Source of the DNA: Kordia sp.
Lineage (GTDB): Bacteria > Bacteroidota > Bacteroidia > Flavobacteriales > Flavobacteriaceae
Length of the DNA stretch: 64,000 bases
Direction: 5' to 3'
Assembly: GCA_002733415.1 (NCBI GenBank)
Contig: NVVR01000013.1
Coordinates: 1-64,000 of the forward strand
The stretch's first letter is position 1. Each line of letters starts with the position of its first letter. This document shows, one piece after another, positions 1 to 9,600 of the stretch. The notes below the pieces were generated by a model that did no database searches, had not been told where the DNA came from, and was given only the letters and a program-made list of their open reading frames with translations. The translations under genes and the position numbers were made by a program.

Positions 1-123
1 TATAAATTTTGAATCGCCTTTTTTAAGCACCTGTTAATGAGCAGCGTAGTGTTCGCGAATCATTAATATTAGTGATACGAAAAATACCCAATTATAATGA
101 GGTGTATTTCTAGTTTAAAAATG

Positions 124-131
124 TAGTTTTG
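124..131 (+). promoter_or_regulatory. candidate promoter -7 element of the RHS operon
   Basis: TAGTTTTG fits the Bacteroidota -7 consensus TAnnTTTG and lies 30 bases upstream of the start codon at 161. No clear TTG -33 element is visible at the expected distance, so this is a weak call. If real, it would drive the tightly spaced run of genes from 161 to 12763. Confidence 0.35.
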
Positions 132-160
132 CACGACTTAAATTTATTGAAAACCTACTT

Positions 161-694
161 ATGAAAAATTTATCACTTCCCTTGGCAATTATTGCCTTGC
201 TAGTATCGTTCGCCTCTTTTTTTTACTTGAAAACAAGTACAAAACTTGTTTATGTTGACGTAAACAAACTAATGGACGGTTATAAAAGAACAGCACTCGT
301 TAAAAAAGAGTTTGAAGCAAAGGCAACGACCTTAAAAGCTAATGTAGACAGTTTGCTTACCAACTGGCAGAAAGAATTGAAGACTTATGAAAAGGATAGG
401 GCTTCAATGACTGAAAAAGAATTGGAGTTAAAGCAAGAATTGTTAGGGAACAAGCAACAGCAGATAAACAATTACCAGCAATCCATCCAAAAACAAATCC
501 AGCAAGAAGACCAGAAAATTACACAGACCGTGATTAATGATATAAACGATTATATTAAAATTTACGGTAAGAAAAATGGCTACAATATCATTTTTGGCGC
601 AAGTGGTGGTGGAAATATCATGTACGCTGCCGATGCGAGTGATTTAACTGCAGAAATTTTAGAAGGATTAAATAATGAGTTTGAAGGGAATTAA
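161..694 (+). CDS. OmpH/Skp-like periplasmic chaperone
   Basis: A 177-residue protein with an N-terminal hydrophobic segment (residues 8-23) acting as signal or membrane anchor, then the family's typical start (KLVYVDVNKLM), a long Gln/Lys/Glu-rich helical region (about 45-130) and a C-terminal segment ending in the GYNIIFGASGGGNIMYA-type strand seen in OmpH/Skp proteins. The family holds outer-membrane or secreted proteins unfolded in the periplasm. It is the first gene of a run whose next members overlap or lie 6-7 bases apart and encode a lipoprotein and two giant RHS proteins. I infer, but cannot show, that it is a dedicated chaperone for those proteins. Length is normal for the family. 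Confidence 0.8.
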   Translation: MKNLSLPLAIIALLVSFASFFYLKTSTKLVYVDVNKLMDGYKRTALVKKEFEAKATTLKANVDSLLTNWQKELKTYEKDRASMTEKELELKQELLGNKQQQINNYQQSIQKQIQQEDQKITQTVINDINDYIKIYGKKNGYNIIFGASGGGNIMYAADASDLTAEILEGLNNEFEGN

Positions 695-1295
695 TCTTAC
701 TTATATACTCATTTGTGCACTAATCTTGTCTTGTTCAAATAATGAAACGTTTGAATCGGAGCAAGAATTATGGGGTTTTATAAAAGACCCAGCTAATGAA
801 TACACCCAAAACAAATCTATTAACAATGTAGACTTTCAATTGCTATATAAACCAACAGATTTATTAGTGCAACAAGAGTTAGGAGATAAGGTTTCTGACT
901 CGTTAATAGGCAAACTTCGAAATAAATACAATAAACAATTGTATTTTTCTTTATCGATGTCTAGTAATAATAAAGAGCTATTGAGTAGTCTACCTAAAAA
1001 TAGAGCCGAATTTGGAATCATGGTAAATGACTTGGCTTTTGGGATGAAAGAAAAAGTATATTTAATAAATCAACAAAAAGATACCATCATGATGTTGGAT
1101 TATGTATACCCCAGAATGTATGGGATGAGTAAGTCTACCAATATACTTTTTGTCTTTAATAAGAATGAAGATAAAATAAAGAGTGAATATTTAAATTTTA
1201 CCCTTTCCAATATGAATATAGAAACAGGAGATGTAAAGTTTAAGATCCCAACAAAAATAATAGAAAACCAACCTAAATTATCATTTAAAAACTAA
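675..1295 (+). CDS. lipoprotein of the RHS operon, function unknown
   Basis: A 206-residue protein. The N-terminus (hydrophobic stretch ending in ALILSCSNN) is a lipoprotein signal with the lipobox Cys at residue 20. The rest has no motif I recognise. It has alternating beta-like segments and a DTIMMLDYVYPRMYG stretch near residue 140. The start overlaps the 3' end of the chaperone gene by 20 bases, and the stop is 6 bases before the first RHS gene, so it is almost certainly cotranscribed and translationally coupled. It may be an outer-membrane anchor or accessory factor for the RHS proteins; that is inference from position only. Confidence 0.7.
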   Translation: MSLKGINLTYILICALILSCSNNETFESEQELWGFIKDPANEYTQNKSINNVDFQLLYKPTDLLVQQELGDKVSDSLIGKLRNKYNKQLYFSLSMSSNNKELLSSLPKNRAEFGIMVNDLAFGMKEKVYLINQQKDTIMMLDYVYPRMYGMSKSTNILFVFNKNEDKIKSEYLNFTLSNMNIETGDVKFKIPTKIIENQPKLSFKN

Positions 1296-1301
1296 ACTTA
1301 A

Positions 1302-4300
1302 ATGAAGAAGACATCATTTTTTCATCGAACAATAGCGATATTTTTAACGCTTAATTTTTTAACAACCATTATTCCTGTCAATCAGCTATACGCTAATAAC
1401 AATGGGCCTAATTCACCTGAGGCAGCAAGTTTTGAGCCAGTTGACGCAACAGATATGGTTAATTTGTTAACAGGAGATTTTAGTTATGTTCTACCTATGT
1501 TAAGTGTTCCCAGCCCTGAAGGGGGGTATCCAATTTCGTTATCTTACCATGGGGGAATTCCGTTAAACCTTGATGCTACATGGGTTGGTTTGGGATGGAA
1601 TTTAAATCCAGGAGCTATAAATAGGACTGTAAGTGGATTTCCGGATGATTGGGGGGAAACAAAAGTTCATGAATTCTTTTATGATGAAGGTTGGACAGAG
1701 GAATATTATAATGTAGGTGTAGGGGGCAATATATATGGAGTAGATGTAGGTATTGGTGCGTCATGGGGGAGTAATAGATCCCTTGGAGGATCTGTTTCAC
1801 TTGGTTTTGCTGGATATAATATTACTGCAGGTAGAGGCAATAGCGTTTCCATTGGTTATGGTAATGGTATTATGTCTGCTAATATCGGAACTAATGGAGT
1901 AGGAGTGGGATTAGGTGTTGGAAAAGGCGCTGGAAAGATAGGTGTAGGTTTAAATTATTCGTGGAATGGCAATTTGTCAGGAAGTATTAGTGGTTCTTTA
2001 TCTGGAACTATTGGAGGAAAAGGTGTTTTTAGTGGGACAAAAGTTTCAAGTAGCATAGGTGTTAGCTTTAATACAAAAGGGTTGTCTGGAGTAACTATTG
2101 CAGGTACTAATGTTAATTTAGGAGGAGGAAATGGCACAGGTGGAAATTATGACGTTCATGAAAGTGGTTTCCATTTTAACGCTTATTTTGGAGTGGTTTG
2201 GGCTTCATTTGGATATACAAAATATAAGTACTCTATACATAAGTATGATAATTTAAACGTAACTGGAGGAGTATACCCGTATCATTCTAGTTACACTAAA
2301 AAAAGAAATACGAGTCACTTATTGGAGGAGAAAAATTTAATGGATGTTAAATCTATAGTCGCTCATAGTTCTTTAGATTTAACTTATAATTTAATTGATG
2401 CAGATTACAGCCTTGACAAAAATAATATTGTACTGCCTAATTATGATAATTATATAGTTAATGCACAAGGATTATCAGGGATAATTAAACCATCAACATA
2501 TGAAGAATTGTTGTTGTCTGATAGAGGGAGAGGAGAACAAAATGAAGATAATTTATATTCAGCTTTTGTAAATAAACCTTTAAGCTATTCAGATTATAGT
2601 TCTGATCTGGGAGGAGATACTCATTTTTATTTTGAGAATTCACATAATTCTTTTTTAAGAGTTAATAAAGGGAATATTGCTCCGCCATTATGGACAAATG
2701 TTACAAGCGCTTCTGATTATTCAGCTTTTTTATTTGGAACAGGTGATACTAATATTGATTATAGTTTAACCCATACTCCTTTGGGGGAAAAATTAATGAA
2801 GGGAAATAAAAAGCGTGAAGGAAATTATATAGAAACGTATACCAATAAGCAAATTAGAGAAGATAATATTTTGGGCTTTATTGAGGCAAGTGGTATAGAT
2901 AGGCAAGAAACGGAAACTTTTTTAGACAGAGGTATTGGAGCATACAAGATTACTACTATAGACGGTAAAACCTATCATTATTCTTTGCCAGTTTATAATT
3001 ATGAATTATTTTTTAAAAGTTTCGGAAATAAAAATAATGAAAATGAAAGTTTTTTTGAAGTTCAAAAAGAAAAACCCTATGCAACCCACTGGTTATTAAC
3101 AGCCGTTACTGGGCCAGATTATATAGATAGTAATGCTGATGGGAAATTAGATGAAGGTGACTATGGGTATTGGGTAGAATTAGATTACGGAAAATGGTCT
3201 GATGGGTATGGTTGGAGAGGACCTAAAGAAGGTTTTGATACTTTTAAGAATAAAGATGGTAAGGAAACTTATTCGTATTATTGGGGAAGAAAGCAGATTT
3301 ATTATTTAGATGCTATAAAAACAAGAACTCATACAGCATTATTTGTAAAAAACCTTAGAGATGATGATTTGTCATCCGGTCTAAACATCTACAATCAAAA
3401 ATGGAATTCGGGTAATTTTAATGAAAACTATTATAGTAAAAGAACTTCAAATTCGATTCCAAAAATAATAGGGCATCCTAATGATAAATTTTATACTAGT
3501 TCTGGAGATGAGCATACAATTATTGAGGTTGATAATTCACAAAACACTCCCCATTATGTGGATTATGTTGGAGCTACAAGCTATATTAAATCTTTATATT
3601 TAGATTCTCCTATAAATAAAAGTTTAAAGCTTGAAAAGATTATTTTATTAAAAAATAAAGATGCAGGTGATTTTAAATCTAATGGTGAATTAATTAATAC
3701 ATTAAAAGGGTATTACTCCTCAAACTTCTGTTATTATAACTTAGGTCATGTAGGACCTAAAAATTTAAATGAACCAAATAATTTGTCAGTAGATGGTTAT
3801 CCTATTCAGCCTCTTTATGAAAATGTTCCATCTTCAATTAAATCATTTGATATAAATCAACATAAAAATGTTTTGGATATAAAAGATATTGAAAATTTAA
3901 ATCTGGAACAAAAAGCCCAGCAATTAATATCTTTTACATATGATTATTCGTTGGCAAAAAATTCATCGAACTCTGAAGCAAATGGAAAAGGACGTTTAAC
4001 ATTAAAAGAAGTTAACTATAAAGGTAAACAAGGACATGATATTGTGCCTCCTTATAAGTTTTCTTACAATGCCGCATCTACTTCCTATAATAAAGAAGAT
4101 AAAGGTGTTTGGGGGTATCATAAAACAATTCCAGAAGTTTGGAGTTTAAATGAAATAACAACCCCAACTGGTGGTAAGATTAAAATTAATTACGAATCTG
4201 ATTCTTATTTTGCAGAAGCGGCTTATAATGACCCAAAAATAGGTTTTTCTAGAAAATATGATGGGCCAATTGAATCAATACCACCTAGTCCTCAGTATTT

Positions 4301-6620
4301 TATAAAGGATGATATTGAAAATTTAAAAGAAATCGGGAATTTATTAGAGGTAACAATAAAAAATCATTCTAACGAAGAAATTAATGAATCGTTTAGAATA
4401 GATAGTAAAGTTAAACTAACATTTAATTATTGGTTGTCTCACAAGCCTGGAAGTGCAATACATGGTCATTATCATAAAAAGTATGATGGAGAATTTAAGG
4501 TAAAATATATTGAAGGGACAAAAATAATTTTAGAGAAATTAATAAATACTCCTAATTATTTCCCTGAATCTGAAATTGATGGTATATCTCAAGAAATTGT
4601 GGATCAACCATTGTATGATTATTATCACGATAATTGGCCTCCAATAGACGGGTTAATGTCATATCAAGAGTATACAAGCTATTTGTCTGCTCCCGGAGAA
4701 ATGAAAAGGTGGATTAAAAACATTACTCTTTTTAAAAATGAAATTATTTATACTAGAAATGATTCTAATGGAAAAAAGGGGGGTGGTTTAAGAGTAAAAT
4801 CATTGCAAGTAGAGGATAATAATAATACTGTAACAACAGAATATTTTTACACTAACCCCAATACTAATAATATTTCAGGAATAACATCTTATGCTCCATC
4901 TGGAGAGCCAAAAGGAGTTCCGTATATTTCAGAAATACCTTCACCTTCGGTTATGTATGGATATGTTGGTATGAAAACCAAAGACGATTCGAATGCGTAT
5001 ATGGGCAAAACCGTTTATCATTTTGAAGTTTTAGAGCCATTTAAAAATAGTTCAGAATATTTATTTAGTATGGGGGATATTTTTAAGGTAAAAGAAATGC
5101 AAAATGAAGGGTTTTTAAACAATGAAATTAAAGCTAATAAATATACGATATATAGTAAACTGTCTAATATTGGAAGATTAAATTGGGTAAAAACATTTAA
5201 TGTGGAAAATCATTTATTAAGCCAAAAGACTAGTAATTACAAAGAATATTTGGATGGTCAAGGAGAAATAGGTGTTACTCAAGAATCTTATAAAAGTATT
5301 AAAAGAGTTAGAAAAAACGGAAACCAAACTTATTACATTAATTCATCTAGTAAAGTGATGTACCCAAGTGTATTAAAAAGCACTTTAATGAGTGCTGGTG
5401 GACAAACATCTAAGACTAGTTATGATAAGTATGATTTTTTAACAGGTCAAGTTTTAGAGACCAGTACAATTAGTAGTGATGGGACTAAATTTAAAACTAA
5501 AGTAGTTCCTGCTTATACTATTACTGAATATTCTGGTGTAACTGGCGGCTATGGTATGGGACCAAAAGTAGATAATGTAACCAACAGTAACATGTTAAGT
5601 CAGGCGGCAGCAAGTTATAGTTATTTGTATGACACTGCTTCAAGTTCTTGGAAAGAAACAGGGGTTGGAATAAGTACTTGGAATAATGCCTGGAGTTATA
5701 GGGATAAGCAAAGTGTTATAACGACACCTACTGTTGCTAAGGAAAAAATTTGGAGAAAACATAAATCTTATGTTTGGAAGGGCGAAATTGATTCAAATGG
5801 AGTGCTTCAAGGTTTCACTAACGATTTTAATTGGGGTGTTGGAGCTGCAGGATTAACTCAGTCATCAGGTTGGCAAAATATTTTAGAAACGACACTTTAT
5901 GATCATTATTCTGTGCCTTTAGAAGTAAGGGATATTAATAATAATTACAGTTCAACTAAAATGGATGTTAATGATGAACGTATTATTGCGGTGTCAAATG
6001 CTAAGTATTCAGAAATGTATTATGCTGATGCCGAGCAGGGAATTGAAGGGCAGTCAATTATTCAGAGAGAGGTAAGAGGACATTCTGTTTCAGAAACTAA
6101 GGCACATACCGGAACTAGATCAGTTAAGGCAACGACTGCGATTAAAGGGTTTGAGGTTACGGGTACATGTGATAGTTTTGGAGTTGATTTTAAGTTAAAT
6201 GATACTTATAAAATATCGGTATGGGTTCATAAAGACAATTATACAAATGCTCGTTTGGTATTTAATGGAGTTTCTAAACAATTTAATGGAGAAATTGTTC
6301 CTGCAGGTGATTGGATATTGATGAATCATTATGAAAAATTTGTTGATCCTAGTTATGTTATTTATACAAGTTCTGCAAATGGTGATGTATATTATGATGA
6401 TTTTAGGTTACATCCAATGGAATCTAGTATGTCAAGTTATGTGTATAATAATTGGGGAGAACTATGGTACATATTAGGGGCAAACAATTTGGCAAGCCGT
6501 TTTGAATATGATGATGAAGGAAGATTAATTAAAACGTATACAGAAGTGATAGACAATGCAACTGTTACAGGTGGTTTTAAATTGTTAAGTGAAAATAATT
6601 ATAATTTTAAATTAAACTAA
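1302..6620 (+). CDS. giant secreted RHS-type protein, cage N-terminal half
   Basis: A 1772-residue protein with an N-terminal signal peptide (residues 1-31, ending QLYANN). The segment after it (about 45-110) has the SpvB/TcB-like opening of Bacteroidota RHS proteins: a VNLLTGDFSYVLPM block and GGIPLNLDATWVGLGWNLN. Residues about 140-285 are strikingly Gly-rich with short GVGxG and GSxSG repeats. The middle has large beta-rich segments and an Asp-rich loop DSNADGKLDEGDYG (about 605). The C-terminus ends in YD-type repeats (FEYDDEGRLIKTY) and carries no RHS core or tip. The next gene, 7 bases on, supplies YD repeats, the core and a tip, so the two probably make one split RHS shell, as TcB and TcC do in Tc toxins. 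No T9SS tail is present. Substrate and target are unknown. Confidence 0.8.
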   Translation: MKKTSFFHRTIAIFLTLNFLTTIIPVNQLYANNNGPNSPEAASFEPVDATDMVNLLTGDFSYVLPMLSVPSPEGGYPISLSYHGGIPLNLDATWVGLGWNLNPGAINRTVSGFPDDWGETKVHEFFYDEGWTEEYYNVGVGGNIYGVDVGIGASWGSNRSLGGSVSLGFAGYNITAGRGNSVSIGYGNGIMSANIGTNGVGVGLGVGKGAGKIGVGLNYSWNGNLSGSISGSLSGTIGGKGVFSGTKVSSSIGVSFNTKGLSGVTIAGTNVNLGGGNGTGGNYDVHESGFHFNAYFGVVWASFGYTKYKYSIHKYDNLNVTGGVYPYHSSYTKKRNTSHLLEEKNLMDVKSIVAHSSLDLTYNLIDADYSLDKNNIVLPNYDNYIVNAQGLSGIIKPSTYEELLLSDRGRGEQNEDNLYSAFVNKPLSYSDYSSDLGGDTHFYFENSHNSFLRVNKGNIAPPLWTNVTSASDYSAFLFGTGDTNIDYSLTHTPLGEKLMKGNKKREGNYIETYTNKQIREDNILGFIEASGIDRQETETFLDRGIGAYKITTIDGKTYHYSLPVYNYELFFKSFGNKNNENESFFEVQKEKPYATHWLLTAVTGPDYIDSNADGKLDEGDYGYWVELDYGKWSDGYGWRGPKEGFDTFKNKDGKETYSYYWGRKQIYYLDAIKTRTHTALFVKNLRDDDLSSGLNIYNQKWNSGNFNENYYSKRTSNSIPKIIGHPNDKFYTSSGDEHTIIEVDNSQNTPHYVDYVGATSYIKSLYLDSPINKSLKLEKIILLKNKDAGDFKSNGELINTLKGYYSSNFCYYNLGHVGPKNLNEPNNLSVDGYPIQPLYENVPSSIKSFDINQHKNVLDIKDIENLNLEQKAQQLISFTYDYSLAKNSSNSEANGKGRLTLKEVNYKGKQGHDIVPPYKFSYNAASTSYNKEDKGVWGYHKTIPEVWSLNEITTPTGGKIKINYESDSYFAEAAYNDPKIGFSRKYDGPIESIPPSPQYFIKDDIENLKEIGNLLEVTIKNHSNEEINESFRIDSKVKLTFNYWLSHKPGSAIHGHYHKKYDGEFKVKYIEGTKIILEKLINTPNYFPESEIDGISQEIVDQPLYDYYHDNWPPIDGLMSYQEYTSYLSAPGEMKRWIKNITLFKNEIIYTRNDSNGKKGGGLRVKSLQVEDNNNTVTTEYFYTNPNTNNISGITSYAPSGEPKGVPYISEIPSPSVMYGYVGMKTKDDSNAYMGKTVYHFEVLEPFKNSSEYLFSMGDIFKVKEMQNEGFLNNEIKANKYTIYSKLSNIGRLNWVKTFNVENHLLSQKTSNYKEYLDGQGEIGVTQESYKSIKRVRKNGNQTYYINSSSKVMYPSVLKSTLMSAGGQTSKTSYDKYDFLTGQVLETSTISSDGTKFKTKVVPAYTITEYSGVTGGYGMGPKVDNVTNSNMLSQAAASYSYLYDTASSSWKETGVGISTWNNAWSYRDKQSVITTPTVAKEKIWRKHKSYVWKGEIDSNGVLQGFTNDFNWGVGAAGLTQSSGWQNILETTLYDHYSVPLEVRDINNNYSSTKMDVNDERIIAVSNAKYSEMYYADAEQGIEGQSIIQREVRGHSVSETKAHTGTRSVKATTAIKGFEVTGTCDSFGVDFKLNDTYKISVWVHKDNYTNARLVFNGVSKQFNGEIVPAGDWILMNHYEKFVDPSYVIYTSSANGDVYYDDFRLHPMESSMSSYVYNNWGELWYILGANNLASRFEYDDEGRLIKTYTEVIDNATVTGGFKLLSENNYNFKLN

Positions 6621-6627
6621 TACAGAA

Positions 6628-9600
6628 ATGAAAAGGATTTTTAAAATTATCGTATTAGTACTGGGTTTTACATGTTTAAATAATGTATTGGCTCAAGAGT
6701 TGACTTTAATGAATAATTTAGGGTTTACTGTAAGCGGGAATCAGTTAAAAACTAGTGGAGGAGGTTCACTTTTTTTAAAAAGTAAAACTAGTCGTCGTCC
6801 TTCTATGCCAACAGTTCAAGCACATATGTTGTCATTAGATGTACTCGAGAGTAGTGCTTCAGGCGGTTATATAGAACTTTCCAATTTTGTGAAGTATGAT
6901 ACTAGTGTACTTATTCCTACAGGAGGCGTAGCTCCAGTTATACCTATGTCAGATGCTGTTTTTAATGTTAAGTTAAGTATTACCGAAATTGATACATATA
7001 GTGCAACTGAAGTTATAGTAAACGGGTACAGCTTAGATTTTGGAAAAAGTCAATTTGTATTACCTGGTACTACAGGAACCTATGTAAAAGCAATTAATAG
7101 AGGTGGTACGATATTAAATACGATATTGCCAACAGTATTTTCTGGATCGGATTCTTTTAGGGTTGAACGTATAGGAAATCAAATCAACTTTAAATACAAT
7201 ACTACTGTTGTGGCTACAACAACAATAGATCCTATTAAAAATTATCGTGTTGCTATTAGCACAAATACAGCAGGATTCCAGTTTAATTATACGTATTCAG
7301 ATTTTGAAATTTCATCATCTAGCTATTCATGTTTACCAGTGACAGATGACAAAAATTGGAATTCAAACTGTGTTTATGATATTGAGGGAAATTTAATAGG
7401 TTCAAGTGTAGATTATTATAATGAACTTGGGAAACCAACGCAAAGCCAGAGTTTGGACTTGAAAACTGGAAAAGTTTGGGCGTCTGAAATACAGTATGAT
7501 GTAGCAGGAAGACCTGCATTTCAAACATTTAATGCGCTAACAAACAACAATTTTGACTATCCATACATCAATGGATTAGTAAGAAAGTCAAATGGAGGGT
7601 ATTACACTCAGCAAGAATGGGAGGTTAATGAATACCCAACAACTATCGGGAGTTTAGAAGGAAGTTTAGGTTGGTATTATAGTGACCTAAATTCCAATGA
7701 ACCTTACCAAGATATAACAGAGTATCCTTTTTTAAAAAAAGTGTACGATGAGTTAAATCCGGGTAAAGTATTAAAAGTGTATGGAGGTAAAAAAGTACGT
7801 TTTACTGACCCCGTTACAGGGCAATCAATAATCACATGGAAAAATGGGTATGCGCATAGCATGCCAGCAGCACAGGAATTGTATTATGCATTTGGAAAAG
7901 ACCATTTTCAAGAGTCTGTTTCTAGTGACATGGTAGATGTTCAAGATTATAATAATGAAAGTACTGGAGAGTATATTTCAGCTTATGTAAGAGAAATTGG
8001 TATTAATCCATGCCTTGAAAGTACTACTTCCATACGAGTAAGATTAAAGGCTACTTTTTTGCCATTAATAAACGAAATTTACTTATTTGAGGATGATAGG
8101 TTTTATAAATTTGTCACAAGTCCTGCGTGGGGAGATGACCCTAATGCTGTTGGGTTTCCATCAATTAAAACAGGGAAATTCCTTTCATGTGGTAATATTT
8201 TAGTTTGGCAGCAAGGTAGTAGTAATGGGAAAATAGTAACCCATAAAGCTATTAAATCAGTTAGGATTGATGTTCAGGATAATGAAGTAGTTTCATTTTC
8301 TGATTTAGAGGGAAAACTGTTGGCTACAGCTAGATCTGGAGGAGCAGATCAGTATGAAGTTGTATCCTTAATAGGGAAGCAAGGTTATATTGACATTCAT
8401 ATTCCATTGGGTTGTGAAAACACATTAAGTTTTATTGGTGGTTCAAGTAATTACAAAGTGTTTGACTTGAGAGAAGGTGTTGAAATTATGGACTTTACGA
8501 CAATAAAAGCAGGTTTTTTTAGAGTTGAAGCTATAAATCAGGATTTATTAAATAGTACAAATAATATCACATACATTGACGAGGCTTCTGGGGCTATTAA
8601 CCCCATGTTTTCTAGTAATTGGGGAGTGCGTTACAAAGTAAATTACTACGATTACGCGTTAAACTATTACAATAAATCAGGGAGTTTAACTAAAACGGTA
8701 CAGCCACTAGGTTTTGATAATCATAATTTTGATTTAACGGTTGCAGTACCTAATCACACCATGCAATCTACTTATGAACAGAATTCTCTTGGGCAGGTGT
8801 TAAAAACGATTAGTCCAGACGAGGGTGAAGCTGAATTTAAATATAGAAAAGACGGTCAAATTCGTTTTTCTCAAAATTCAAAGCAAGTAGCGGTAGGAGA
8901 ATTTTCGTATACCAATTATGATAATAAGGCCAGACCAATAGAAAGTGGAGTGTATCATGGGAATGCCTCTTTTAATGAAGTTAGCAGAATAAACTATACC
9001 TTAGTACATGATGAAGGGGTTGTTAGAAATGAAAATAATATTACTAAAAACATAGCTAGTGGATGGGGTAATGCAGGTTTTTCTTCTCAAGAAAGTGTTT
9101 CGGGAGATTGTAAAGTGAGTTTCAAAATGGGTAATGGTTATTTAATGGTAGGACTTTCTGAGGCTTCAGATGCTGTATCGACAACTGATGATAATTATAC
9201 AAATATTAAATATGCTATTTATGCAGATGGAGGAAACTTTGATGTTTATGAATATGGATTTCACTCAGGAAATAATTTAACAACGTACTTAGTAACTGAT
9301 GTATTGAGTATTGAAAGAGTAGGAAGTACTATTTATTATAAAAAAAATGATGAAGTATTTTTCACTAGAACTAATGCTTCAACTGCTCCTTTAGTAATTG
9401 ATGCTTCTATTTACAGTCAAAATGCAGTTATTCAAAATTTAGAATTCTTTTCTATTATTGATATTACTGCAATAGTAAATACAGATACTACTATATTAGA
9501 CCCTCTTTTTTGTAAAGAACAAACATTTACGAAGTATGATGTGCCTGATTCAAACTTAAGTACTTTGTTAGCTGCCAACGGATTATCGAGTTATTATGGA

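Noticed and set aside
1955-2137. 60-codon Pro-rich minus-strand frame
   Set aside because: It is the antisense of the Gly-rich repeat region of the first RHS protein (Gly codons read as Pro).
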